Shown: positions 17,437-26,004 of the stretch, in pieces | How positions within the stretch are numbered: the stretch's first letter is position 1 | Layout: each line of letters begins with the position of its first letter | NCBI RefSeq assembly: GCF_041549525.1 | Contig: NZ_CP157456.1 | Span: 620,001 to 684,000, forward strand | Length of the DNA: 64,000 nt | Source of the DNA: Paenarthrobacter aurescens | Lineage (GTDB): Bacteria; Actinomycetota; Actinomycetes; Actinomycetales; Micrococcaceae | Reading direction: 5' to 3' | Made by a program: the position numbers and the translations under genes | Notes under the pieces: generated by a model | What the model was told of the DNA's origin: nothing | What the model saw: only the letters and a program-made list of their open reading frames with translations | Databases searched by the model: none

Positions 17437-19932
17437 TTACCGGAGTTCAATGTTCAGGGTTTGAAATTCGTCGGTTGCGTGGCGACCCACCAGCAGGCCG
17501 AACGTGCCCTGCTCAAACTGCCAGCCGCCGTCGTAATGTGCAAACGCCTTGGCCGGGATGGTTATTTCCACGCTCTCCGTGCCGTTGGGGGCCAGATGGG
17601 TTCCGGCGTAGCCTGCGAGCCAACGCACGGGGCGCTCAACGGCAGAATCGGCGCGTTCCAGATAAACCTGCACTACTTCGCGGCCGGTACGGGTGCCGGT
17701 GTTCTTGACGGGAACGTGCACCACAACATCCTTGCCGGCCGGGACCACCTGCGGGGCGTGTGCCGTGCCGAGCTCGAACGTGGTGTAGCCCAGGCCGTAG
17801 CCGAAGGGAAGGGCCGGAGAGGCGCCACCGGCTGCTTCCTGCTTCAGCCATGCCCGGTATCCGATGTGGATACCTTCCGAGTAGACCACCTTGCCCTCCA
17901 CAGGTGTGGTGTTCAGGACAGGGACGTCCTCCAGAGCTGCAGGCCAGGTGGTGGGGAGGCGTCCGCCGGGTTCTTCGGTGCCCAGCAGGATGTCCGCAAT
18001 GGCATTGCCGAACTCCTGGCCGCCGAACCAGCCCAGCAGGACAGCGCCCACCGTGTCCAGCCACGGCATCAGCACCGGTGATCCGGAGTTCACCACCACC
18101 ACTGTGCGCGGATTGACCGCAGCCACGGCTTCCACCAGCTGGTTTTGGTGGCCGGGAAGGTCCAGGTCCTTGCGATCGAAGCCCTCGGACTCAATGGCTG
18201 CGTTGGTGCCCACAACCACAACTGCCACATCCGAGTTCCGGGCAGCTTCCACGGCGGCGTCGATCTCGGCCTGCGGATCCTCCACCACGGTCTCCTCGCC
18301 CAAGAGAATGGCCGTGAACGGGATGATTTGTTCCTTGGGCAGTTGGTACTCGGCCTCGATCCGGACGGTCTGACCAGCGGTGGTTTCCACAGCGTGGACA
18401 GTCTTGGGAGGATCGAACAGGGCGGCGCCCAGGACTTCGGTATCGTCCTCAAGCTCGCTGTTGAAGACCTCCGTGCCGTTCAGGACAAAGCGGATCCGGC
18501 CCACGGTGCCGACGCCCAGGTGGTGGACGCCTCCTGTTTCGGCTGTCCAGTCCGCTTCCATGCGGATGGAGGCGGCGCCGTCGGGAATTCCGATGCCGAA
18601 CCAAATCAGGTGCGACGCCAAGCGGTCTTCACCGGAGATCTTCGTGCCGTCTTCGGCCATGAAAGTCACGCGGATTCCCGGCACATCGGAGATTGGGTTG
18701 TGCAGCGAAGTGCGGGGGAATGGCTGGAGGCCTTCGGCTACTTTGGCGCCACGAGCATAGGTGACCGTGACGTCGTCGGGCAGCGCCTTCCGCAGGCCCT
18801 CCAGCGGCGAGACGGTGTACTTGGGCATCACCGTGGCACTGCCGCCACCCTGGGTACGTGCTTCCTCGGCGTTGTGGCCGATCACAGCAATGCTGCTGAG
18901 CGCCTTGGCGTCCAGCGGCAGGAGGCCCTGGTTGCGGACCAGCACGGCGCCGCGTACGGCAACTTCACGCGCGACGGCGGCCCCGTCCAGTTGCGCCGGG
19001 AGCTGGGTCACAGCAGGTTCGAAGCCTTCGAGTGAACCGACGCGGGCTGCCAGGCGCAGGATGCGGGTGACCTTTTCCAGGATCGCCTCCCGGCTGACGC
19101 GGCCATCGCTGACGGCGGCAAGGAGCCTGGGTCCCCAGTGGCCTACCGGACCGGGCATCTCCAGGTCCTGGTGGGCGTTTGCGGCGTCAACGGAGCGGAC
19201 GCCGGTCCAGTCGGATACTACAACGCCGTCGAAGCCCCATTCGGTGGACAGCGGCGTTTCCAGCAGCTTGTTCTCACTGGCAGTGGTCCCGTTGATGGAG
19301 TTGTACGAGCTCATCACCAGCCAGGCGCGTGCCTCGGTGATGGCGTCCTCAAAGGCTGCCAGGTAAAGCTCGCGGAGTGCTCGATCGTCCACCACGGAGT
19401 CGGCCGTGAAGCGGTCAGTCTCAGCCTCGTTGGCGAGGTAATGCTTGGGGGTAGCGCCCACGCCCATGGACTGAACACCTGCAACGTACCCGGCAGCCAT
19501 GGTTGCGGTCAGCCGAGGGTCCTCGCTCATGCACTCAAAGTGACGGCCGCCCAGCGGGGAGCGGTGTAGGTTGATGGTGGGACCCAGGACGGCATGGACG
19601 CCCTTACGGCGCGCCTCCTGCCCCAGTACCTGCCCGTAGCGGCGCGCGGTTTCGACGCTCCACGTTGCGGACAACGCCGACGACGACGGCAGGGAGACTG
19701 AGTCGTGACGCTCATCAAAGTCTTCGCCCCGGACGCCGGCCGGACCGTCTGACATGACCACGCGGGACAGGCCGATCTCCGGGATGGCGTGCGTGGACCA
19801 AACGTCTGCGCCCGTCAGCAGCTGTACCTGCTGTTCCAGGGTCAGGCTGTGGACGAGCTCGCGGATCTTCGCTTCGGCATCCGGGGATCCGGCGTGCGGC
19901 GCCGTGACGGCAGTTGCGAGTGTGGGATTCAT
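17437..19932 (-). CDS. GH3 beta-glucosidase with PA14 insert
   Basis: The 831-residue enzyme lacks a signal peptide and should act in the cytoplasm on imported beta-glycosides. The N-terminal GH3 barrel shows MSDGPAGVRG, LGPTINLHRSPLGGRHFECMSEDP, VGATPKHYLANEAE and the nucleophile D241 in FDGVVVSDW. After the second GH3 domain a PA14-type insert (about 390-540) is seen around GVHHLGVGTVGRIRFVLNG, and an Fn3-like domain ends the protein. The start ATG follows the MFS stop directly (TAAATG), with AAAGGAG inside the transporter gene, so the two are translationally coupled. Control is likely by the TetR protein encoded at 21349. Confidence 0.95.
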   Translation of the reverse strand: MNPTLATAVTAPHAGSPDAEAKIRELVHSLTLEQQVQLLTGADVWSTHAIPEIGLSRVVMSDGPAGVRGEDFDERHDSVSLPSSSALSATWSVETARRYGQVLGQEARRKGVHAVLGPTINLHRSPLGGRHFECMSEDPRLTATMAAGYVAGVQSMGVGATPKHYLANEAETDRFTADSVVDDRALRELYLAAFEDAITEARAWLVMSSYNSINGTTASENKLLETPLSTEWGFDGVVVSDWTGVRSVDAANAHQDLEMPGPVGHWGPRLLAAVSDGRVSREAILEKVTRILRLAARVGSLEGFEPAVTQLPAQLDGAAVAREVAVRGAVLVRNQGLLPLDAKALSSIAVIGHNAEEARTQGGGSATVMPKYTVSPLEGLRKALPDDVTVTYARGAKVAEGLQPFPRTSLHNPISDVPGIRVTFMAEDGTKISGEDRLASHLIWFGIGIPDGAASIRMEADWTAETGGVHHLGVGTVGRIRFVLNGTEVFNSELEDDTEVLGAALFDPPKTVHAVETTAGQTVRIEAEYQLPKEQIIPFTAILLGEETVVEDPQAEIDAAVEAARNSDVAVVVVGTNAAIESEGFDRKDLDLPGHQNQLVEAVAAVNPRTVVVVNSGSPVLMPWLDTVGAVLLGWFGGQEFGNAIADILLGTEEPGGRLPTTWPAALEDVPVLNTTPVEGKVVYSEGIHIGYRAWLKQEAAGGASPALPFGYGLGYTTFELGTAHAPQVVPAGKDVVVHVPVKNTGTRTGREVVQVYLERADSAVERPVRWLAGYAGTHLAPNGTESVEITIPAKAFAHYDGGWQFEQGTFGLLVGRHATDEFQTLNIELR

Positions 19933-21213
19933 TTACTTGACTCCTTTGATACGGGTGACGAGGAGGGCTCCGATGATGCCGACTACCGCGCCTCCGAGGA
20001 ACAATGCGGGGTAGCCGCCCAGTGCGATGACGGGGAAAGCGATGGCCGGAACCAAGGATTGGGGGAGGGCCTGGGCGATGTTGAAAACACCGAAGGTCTT
20101 GGCATTCTCTGACTGATCGCTGGGCAGCAGATCGGTAATGAGGGCAACATCCACGGCGCTGAAAACACCCAGGCCCAGGCCCAGGATGCCCTGGCCTACC
20201 AACACTTGGCCGGTGTCGGTGCTGGTGGCAATGACCACCAGGCCGCCCATCATGATCAAGGCAGAGGCAATGACCATGCTCTTGCGCTTACCAAGGCGAT
20301 CGCTGATCCATCCACCGGCGAGGCTGGTGATTACGGTTCCAACGGAGCTCACCAGGGTTGCCTGGAACACCAGGCTGGTGACCTGGCTTTCGGCCACGTG
20401 AAGGTGGTCGGTGAAGAAGTACGGCAGGTAGAGCAGCCCGGCACAGTAGCCAACGTAGACCAGGAACTTGGTGATCCAAGCCCACCCCAGGCCCGGATAC
20501 TCCTTGGGGTTGAAGTAGAAGGAACCGAGGATTTCCTTGAAGTTCAGTGGTGCCGGTTTCTCGTTGAGGACACGGTCCTTGAACGTGAAAGCGAAGGCGA
20601 TGGCAATTGCCGTGCCGATGATTCCCGGCACTACGGCCATCTGCAACGCGGTCTCGAACATCTGGGCCAGGAAGGCTGCTGCCACCAGACCAATGGGCAA
20701 CGTCATGCCAATCAGGCCGGAGAGCCGTCCGCGCTCCGATGGGCCGGCCTGGTCCGGAAGCGTTGCTACCAGAGCGGCAAGGGCAGCGTTGAAGCCCAGC
20801 TGTGCCAAAACCCAGCCGATAAGTACGGTTGGGACCTCCGTGGCTGAACCCAGCAGGAACAGCGATGAAAGGCCCACCAGTGAACCGCCGACGATCCACG
20901 GTTTACGCATGCCAAAGCGGGACGTTGTGCGGTCGCTCAGCCGGCCAAAGAACGGATTGGCCAGCAACGCGACAGCGGCTCCTACGCCGGCCACGAGGCT
21001 GAGTGCTCCGGCACGTGTATCCGGGGTGGTGATCTCCGAAACCTTGATGGCCAGGACTACCAGTGCCGGGGCAAGGACGGCCATCCAGAGTCCGGCGCTC
21101 GCGATGGGCATGCCGATGACGTAAGCGCGGGGCGCGGCTTTGTGCGGGGTGCTTCCAAGGCCAGGGGTGACGGTTTCCGGGCCTGCGGTTGGCTGATTGA
21201 TTTTGAGGGCCAC
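19933..21213 (-). CDS. MFS sugar/glycoside transporter
   Basis: The 426-residue protein has 12 predicted membrane segments and MFS loop signatures such as GRLSDRTTSRFGMRKPW and GGWISDRLGKRKS. Its layout resembles glycoside-proton symporters. Because it is directly coupled to a GH3 beta-glucosidase, import of beta-glucosides or related oligosaccharides is inferred. A longer reading frame starts at 21270, but the GTG at 21213 has AGGAGG five bases upstream. The upstream region holds two tandem dyads shared with the divergent TetR gene. Confidence 0.92.
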   Translation of the reverse strand: MALKINQPTAGPETVTPGLGSTPHKAAPRAYVIGMPIASAGLWMAVLAPALVVLAIKVSEITTPDTRAGALSLVAGVGAAVALLANPFFGRLSDRTTSRFGMRKPWIVGGSLVGLSSLFLLGSATEVPTVLIGWVLAQLGFNAALAALVATLPDQAGPSERGRLSGLIGMTLPIGLVAAAFLAQMFETALQMAVVPGIIGTAIAIAFAFTFKDRVLNEKPAPLNFKEILGSFYFNPKEYPGLGWAWITKFLVYVGYCAGLLYLPYFFTDHLHVAESQVTSLVFQATLVSSVGTVITSLAGGWISDRLGKRKSMVIASALIMMGGLVVIATSTDTGQVLVGQGILGLGLGVFSAVDVALITDLLPSDQSENAKTFGVFNIAQALPQSLVPAIAFPVIALGGYPALFLGGAVVGIIGALLVTRIKGVK

Positions 21214-21270
21214 ATTGCCTCCTGATGAACGGTGACCCACCGTTGGGTCTTGGGAAAAGACTCTAGCCAC

Positions 21271-21325
21271 AAAAACCGAGTCTGACTAGGTTTTTAGGAA
21301 AAAAGTCGAGTGAAGCTCGGTTTTT
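21271..21325. promoter_or_regulatory. Two tandem operator dyads for the TetR regulator
   Basis: Dyad 1 is AAAAACCGAG-N5-CTAGGTTTTT (21271-21295) and dyad 2 is AAAAGTCGAG-N5-CTCGGTTTTT (21301-21325). Their centres are exactly 30 bases apart, about three helical turns. They fill the gap between the MFS/GH3 operon and the TetR gene, the expected place for a shared operator. Confidence 0.7.
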
Positions 21326-21348
21326 GACATGTCAAATAGACTGAACGG

Positions 21349-21948
21349 ATGTCAACGTCCAAGGCCCGGGGCCAGTACGCCAAGGGCGCCGAACGCCGCG
21401 AACAAATCATTCAGACGGCAACCGATGTCTTCGCCACCGAAGGATTCGAAGGCACCGCACTCAAGCGGGTAGCCGAACTGGTGGGTGTCAAGGAAGCCAC
21501 CCTGTTTCACTACTTCAAAGGCAAGCAGGAATTGCTCACTGCTGTCCTGGCCGAACGGGACCGGCGTTCGCTCGCCGTCGGCGGTGAGGCCGCGGCGGGA
21601 CTGGGCCTGATGCCGCCCATCGCGGAGCGGAACGTCCGGGAGCCCGGATTGACCACGCTCTACGCCGTGGCCTCCGCTACCGCGAATGACCCCGGGCACG
21701 CCTCACACAGCTACTTTAAGGAGCGGTACGAGGCAGTGGTCCGGGACACCGCCGTCGACATTGAGCGGCGACAGAAGGCCGGCGAGGTACGTACCGACGT
21801 CGACGCCGTGATGCTGGCCAGGCTGACAGTAGCCGCCTTTGACGGCCTGCAGCTGCAGTGGCTCTATGACAAGAACGTGGACATGGCTGACGGGCTCCGG
21901 CAACTCATCGAGGTCCTGCTGGCGCCGTCGGCTTCTCAACAAATGTGA
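21349..21948 (+). CDS. TetR family regulator of the MFS-GH3 operon
   Basis: The 199-residue protein has a TetR helix-turn-helix at about residues 15-60 (RREQIIQTATDVFATEGFEGTALKRVAELVGVKEATLFHYFKGKQELL). The ligand domain is not assigned. It is divergent from the transporter/beta-glucosidase operon and separated by the tandem dyads, so it probably represses that operon and itself until a sugar or glycoside binds. TetR control of a glycosidase operon is less usual than LacI control. Confidence 0.9.
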   Translation: MSTSKARGQYAKGAERREQIIQTATDVFATEGFEGTALKRVAELVGVKEATLFHYFKGKQELLTAVLAERDRRSLAVGGEAAAGLGLMPPIAERNVREPGLTTLYAVASATANDPGHASHSYFKERYEAVVRDTAVDIERRQKAGEVRTDVDAVMLARLTVAAFDGLQLQWLYDKNVDMADGLRQLIEVLLAPSASQQM

Positions 21949-21963
21949 GTGGCACAAAAGCAG

Positions 21964-21995
21964 GGAAGGACCGGAGCGATTGCTCCGGTCCTTCC
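21964..21995. terminator. Bidirectional terminator between TetR gene and lysC
   Basis: Fourteen-base arms GGAAGGACCGGAGC and GCTCCGGTCCTTCC enclose a 4-base loop. The same stem ends the LapA-like gene at 16885-16920. Confidence 0.88.
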
Positions 21996-22015
21996 AATGC
22001 CAAGACTTTGTGACC

Positions 22016-23362
22016 CTAGCGGCCGGTGCCGCCGTAAACGGTAGCTTCAGCGTCGCCGTCGAGCTCGAACGCATTGTGGATGGCGCGAACTGCGTCATCC
22101 AGGGCGTCAGCGCTGGTCACCACGGAAATGCGGATTTCCGACGTGGAGATCATGTCAATGTTGATTCCGGCGTCGGAGAGGGCCTTGAAGAACGTGGCTG
22201 AGACGCCGGGGTGCGAGCGCATGCCTGCGCCGATGAGGGAGAGCTTGCCAACATGCTCGTTGTACTCGATGCTCTCGAAGCCGATCTGGCCCTCGGCTGC
22301 ACGCAGGGCTGCAAGGGCGTCCGCACCTTCCACGATGGGAAGGGTGAAAGAGATGTCCGTGCGGCCGGTGCCATGGGTGGAGACGTTCTGGACAATCATG
22401 TCAATGTTCGAGTGCGCGTCCGCGATCACCTGGAAGATCGCAGCGGCCTTGCCGGGGATGTCCGGTACGCCTACCACGGTGACCTTGGCTTCGGACCGGT
22501 CGTGTGCAACGCCGGAGATGATTGGCTGCTCCAAGGCAACTCCCTCTTGAATAGTGAACTTTTCGTCGGCGCCGGGGATGACCCACGTGCCTTCGTTCTG
22601 GCTGAATGACGAGCGGACGTGTAGCGGCACACCGAAGCGGCGGGCGTACTCCACGCACCGCAGGTGCAGTATCTTGGCACCGGAAGCGGCCAATTCCAGC
22701 ATTTCTTCGCTGGAAATGCGGTCGATCTTCTGGGCGCTGCTGACGACGCGGGGGTCAGCGGTGTAGATGCCGTCCACGTCCGTGTAAATTTCGCAGACGT
22801 CAGCTTCCAAGGCCGCAGCCAAGGCAACAGCTGTGGTGTCCGAGCCTCCGCGGCCCAAGGTGGTGATTTCATTGGTGCTGCGGCTCATGCCCTGGAAGCC
22901 TGCCACGATCGCAATGTGGCCCTTGTCCAGGGCGGTGCGGATGCGGTGGGGATCGACGTCGATAATTCGCGCCTTGCCGTGGATGCCGTCGGTAATCATG
23001 CCGGCCTGGGAACCCGTGAAAGACTGCGCCGAAGCGCCGAACTTGTTAATGGCCATGGCGAGCAGAGCCATGGAAATTCGCTCACCGGCGGACAACAGCA
23101 TGTCCATTTCACGGGCGGGAGCCGAATCGGTGACCTGGCTTGCGAGGTCCAGGAGTTCGTCGGTGGTGTCGCCCATCGCGGAAACAACAACCACAACCTC
23201 GTTGCCGGCCTTCTGCGCATCCACGACGCGCTGGGCCACCCGTTTGATGCCATCAGCATCGGCAACCGAGGAACCGCCGAACTTTTGAACGATCAGCTGC
23301 TTGGTAATGGCAGCCTCGTTGGAGAGCTCTTCGATCTTCACTTCGGTAGTGGGCATAGTCAT
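22016..23362 (-). CDS. lysC: Aspartate kinase
   Basis: The 448-residue enzyme phosphorylates aspartate, the first step to lysine, threonine, methionine and diaminopimelate. It shows KFGGSSVAD (nucleotide loop), [57 protein letters not shown], and two C-terminal ACT domains (about 285-448) that bind effector amino acids. The last domain has [34 protein letters not shown]. In Corynebacterium relatives the C-terminal part is also made separately from an internal start; this was not tested here. The asd gene, often next to lysC, is not adjacent downstream. Confidence 0.97.
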   Translation of the reverse strand: MTMPTTEVKIEELSNEAAITKQLIVQKFGGSSVADADGIKRVAQRVVDAQKAGNEVVVVVSAMGDTTDELLDLASQVTDSAPAREMDMLLSAGERISMALLAMAINKFGASAQSFTGSQAGMITDGIHGKARIIDVDPHRIRTALDKGHIAIVAGFQGMSRSTNEITTLGRGGSDTTAVALAAALEADVCEIYTDVDGIYTADPRVVSSAQKIDRISSEEMLELAASGAKILHLRCVEYARRFGVPLHVRSSFSQNEGTWVIPGADEKFTIQEGVALEQPIISGVAHDRSEAKVTVVGVPDIPGKAAAIFQVIADAHSNIDMIVQNVSTHGTGRTDISFTLPIVEGADALAALRAAEGQIGFESIEYNEHVGKLSLIGAGMRSHPGVSATFFKALSDAGINIDMISTSEIRISVVTSADALDDAVRAIHNAFELDGDAEATVYGGTGR

Positions 23363-23498
23363 GCGCGCACCCTCACTGCATCAATAGGGTTCGAACGCGG
23401 CGTACTCCAATTCGGGCACGCCTGCGTAGCTTATTTGCCCAGTTTATCGCCGCGTGCAGGGCTGGTAGGAATTGTGACCATATAGCGGCCACCTGCAC

Positions 23499-24017
23499 TT
23501 ACCATCCCGCAGTACCCGGACCACCCTTGAACGGGCCCACGATGTTCCGGGTGATCCAGCCACCGTAAAAGCCGCCCTCCTGGAAGGTCACCTGCTCGCC
23601 GTCAATCTCGCAGGAATCCATGCGTTCGGGGTACAGGGCTACCCGGCTGCTGAGCGCTTCGAAGCCCCGGGTGGGCTGCGGGTACGTCCATCCGCCACGT
23701 TCAACAACAGTGCCGCCGGCGGTGAGGGTGAAGTAGCTGGCCTCACCCTTGAACTCGCAAAAAGTGGTGCCGCCAACCGGGACCAGCACACCGTCCGGGA
23801 AGGCATCCAACGGCACGTAGTAAACCGGGGGATGGCTGGTCTCAAGAACCCTCACGGCATTGGTGGTGTCCACAATCACCTGGCCACCCAGCCGCACCAC
23901 AATCCGTTCAGATCGGGGCTCAACCCGGGGAGGGCGCGGGTAATCCCACACCGATTCCTGCCCGGGTGCCGGTTTGATGGGACGAGGACGCCTGAAAACA
24001 CCGTTGAGGGATGCCAT
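23499..24017 (-). CDS. DUF427 domain protein
   Basis: The 172-residue product matches the DUF427 family. It contains VRLGGQVIVDTTNAVRVLETSHPPVYYVPLDAF, the FCEFKGEASYFTL block, the aromatic WTYPQPTRGFEAL region and VALYPERMDSCEIDGEQV. The family is small, beta-rich and of unknown function. The open frame runs far upstream to 24431, but that portion has low-complexity, non-family sequence and overlaps the next plus-strand gene, so the ATG at 24017 is chosen. No clear ribosome site is seen, so a leaderless transcript is possible. Confidence 0.88.
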   Translation of the reverse strand: MASLNGVFRRPRPIKPAPGQESVWDYPRPPRVEPRSERIVVRLGGQVIVDTTNAVRVLETSHPPVYYVPLDAFPDGVLVPVGGTTFCEFKGEASYFTLTAGGTVVERGGWTYPQPTRGFEALSSRVALYPERMDSCEIDGEQVTFQEGGFYGGWITRNIVGPFKGGPGTAGW

Positions 24018-24144
24018 GGGCCCATGGTGACACGTTCGGCTGGGATCTCTCCGTGAAAGCCGGTGCCTCGAAACCTTGCAGCCTCGGCGTATCGGTTGGG
24101 GCATGCCGGGCGTACCATCCAACTCATGAGGTTTGTGAGCGGCG

Positions 24145-25236
24145 ATGGCCGGCTTGCCTGACCATACGGGCGGTTCGGGTCCGGGATGGAACGAGCCCGA
24201 ATACGAAGTCATCGGCGGCGGGATGATCGATGACCAGTCATCCAAGGTGAGCGACCTGAAATCAGGCACGGGGGCGCCGCGCGCCCCTGGAAATTTCACC
24301 TTGACTGCCGTCGAGGCGTGGCGGAACACACGGAAGTCCTTCACGTCGTGGTGGTTCTGGATGGCCTGCGCACTGGGGATTGCTCTCGCTTGGGGGATAG
24401 CCGCCGCGTTGGTGGCCTGGGCAGAGTCCAACGGTTGGTTCGACGCCGACGTCGCAGATGCCGTTCATTTACTGATGGCGGCATTCCTGGCACTCTCAGC
24501 GGCCGTGCTGGGGGCCGTGTGGGGCTTCAGGCATTCGAACGGAAGCGTCCCTTCACTGCTGCTTGCAGGAGCCATGCGCGGGGTGGGATTGGCCGTGCCG
24601 GCTTGCTCAGTTTTGCTGATGGTGGGCCTCAGCGTCGGCGGGCCGACCGCGCTGGCCGGTGCCGCCGTCGTGGTCATTGTCCTTGAAGTAGCCCTCTTCG
24701 GGCTCATCGGTGCTGGTTCGCGGAGATGCTTCGCCAAAGCCACTCCGGGTGCTGCTTTGGCCGTGGTGCTGATGGCATTCCTTTGCCTGGTAAATGTGGC
24801 AGTCACAGTCCTGTTACTGCCCTCCACCACGGGCATGGGCCAGGCTTCCGTGCCAGTCAACGTTGAGAGGGACGATTCCGGACGGACCATCTCCTACATG
24901 TGTGTTGGCGATCTTCGACCTGTTGAGGTGGCGCACACGGACCGGGTAGCCTGGCTGGCCACCACCAACCCTGCTCTACTCTTGGGTAGCGTGGGCGGGG
25001 AACTGGCGCCCACGGACAACCCGATTGGATGGATGTTGTCCGGACTGCAATGGGCCGCCGACGGTCCGTCACGCGAGGTCCCGTGCCTTGACGGGGAATC
25101 CAGTGCCGGCCTCGCTCCGTCCATGCCTGTAGCGCTGACGGGATTGCTGCTGCAGACAGTGGTGGCCGCCCTGGTGATGGTGTCGGGATGCTGGCTGGCC
25201 GCGCGGAGGCTGCGTACTAGTTCGGGTTCTGGCTGA
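24145..25236 (+). CDS. Multi-pass membrane protein, unknown function
   Basis: The 363-residue product has a soluble N-terminus of about 70 residues and then at least six hydrophobic segments (starting at WMACALGIALAWGIAAALVAW). An extracellular-looking loop follows (VNVERDDSGRTISYMCVGD), then a final segment LTGLLLQTVVAALVMVSGCWLAA. No family is recognised. An alternative start is the ATG at 24223 (MIDDQSSK). Codon use and reading-frame length favour a real gene. It converges with recR, 135 bases away. Confidence 0.7.
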   Translation: MAGLPDHTGGSGPGWNEPEYEVIGGGMIDDQSSKVSDLKSGTGAPRAPGNFTLTAVEAWRNTRKSFTSWWFWMACALGIALAWGIAAALVAWAESNGWFDADVADAVHLLMAAFLALSAAVLGAVWGFRHSNGSVPSLLLAGAMRGVGLAVPACSVLLMVGLSVGGPTALAGAAVVVIVLEVALFGLIGAGSRRCFAKATPGAALAVVLMAFLCLVNVAVTVLLLPSTTGMGQASVPVNVERDDSGRTISYMCVGDLRPVEVAHTDRVAWLATTNPALLLGSVGGELAPTDNPIGWMLSGLQWAADGPSREVPCLDGESSAGLAPSMPVALTGLLLQTVVAALVMVSGCWLAARRLRTSSGSG

Positions 25237-25371
25237 GCGGCTGCCGAGCGTACTCAGAGATCACGACGCCCGTGCCGAATGCCGTCGTCGAAACCTCCTT
25301 GAAGGCGCTGGGCTGGTATACACAAGTTCTCGCACAGGACCCCCATCACGGTTGACGTTGTGATTGCGAGA

Positions 25372-25971
25372 CTACAACAGCGCGTTACGCCGGCCTTCAA
25401 AGGCCCGGCCGAGCGTGACTTCGTCGGCATACTCCAGGTCTCCACCCACGGGCAGGCCGGAGGCCAGACGCGTCACGGTGATGCCGATCGACTTGAGCAT
25501 CCGCGCAAGGTACGTGGCTGTGGCTTCGCCCTCAAGGTTGGGATCCGTGGCGATGATGATCTCCTGAATGGCGCCGTCATTGAGGCGGGTGAGGAGTTCG
25601 CGGATACGCAACTGCTCCGGGCCAACGCCCGCTATGGGATTGATGGCCCCGCCCAGCACGTGATAGCGGCCGCGGAAGGACCGCGTGCGCTCCACGGCCA
25701 GGACGTCCTTGGACTCCTCAACCACGCAGATGACCGACGGGTCACGGCGCTGGTCACGGCAAATGTTGCACGTTTCCTGCTCGGTCACGTTGAAGCACAC
25801 GGAGCAGAACTTCACGCGTTCCTTGACCGTGGTGATGGCCGTGACCAGGCGCTTCATATCCTCAGGGTCGGCCTCAAGAATGTGGAACGCCAGGCGCTGT
25901 GCTGATTTTGGACCCACACCGGGAAGCCGGCCGAGCTCATCAATCAGCTCTTGAACTGCACCTTCGTACAC
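25372..25971 (-). CDS. recR: Recombination protein RecR
   Basis: The 199-residue protein acts with RecF and RecO in recombinational repair. It has an N-terminal helix-hairpin-helix ([20 protein letters not shown]), a four-Cys zinc site (C56, C59, C68, C71) and a Toprim domain beginning at [14 protein letters not shown] with the acidic residues at 85-89. Length is typical. Translation begins at GTG. It follows dnaX by 33 bases, the usual dnaX-recR order. Confidence 0.97.
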   Translation of the reverse strand: MYEGAVQELIDELGRLPGVGPKSAQRLAFHILEADPEDMKRLVTAITTVKERVKFCSVCFNVTEQETCNICRDQRRDPSVICVVEESKDVLAVERTRSFRGRYHVLGGAINPIAGVGPEQLRIRELLTRLNDGAIQEIIIATDPNLEGEATATYLARMLKSIGITVTRLASGLPVGGDLEYADEVTLGRAFEGRRNALL

Positions 25972-26004
25972 AATGTCCTCATAAGTTTGAAATCAATGCT
26001 GGAG

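Noticed and set aside
23499..24431. 310-residue version of the DUF427 protein
   Set aside because: The upstream 138 residues are unlike the family and overlap the membrane-protein gene.
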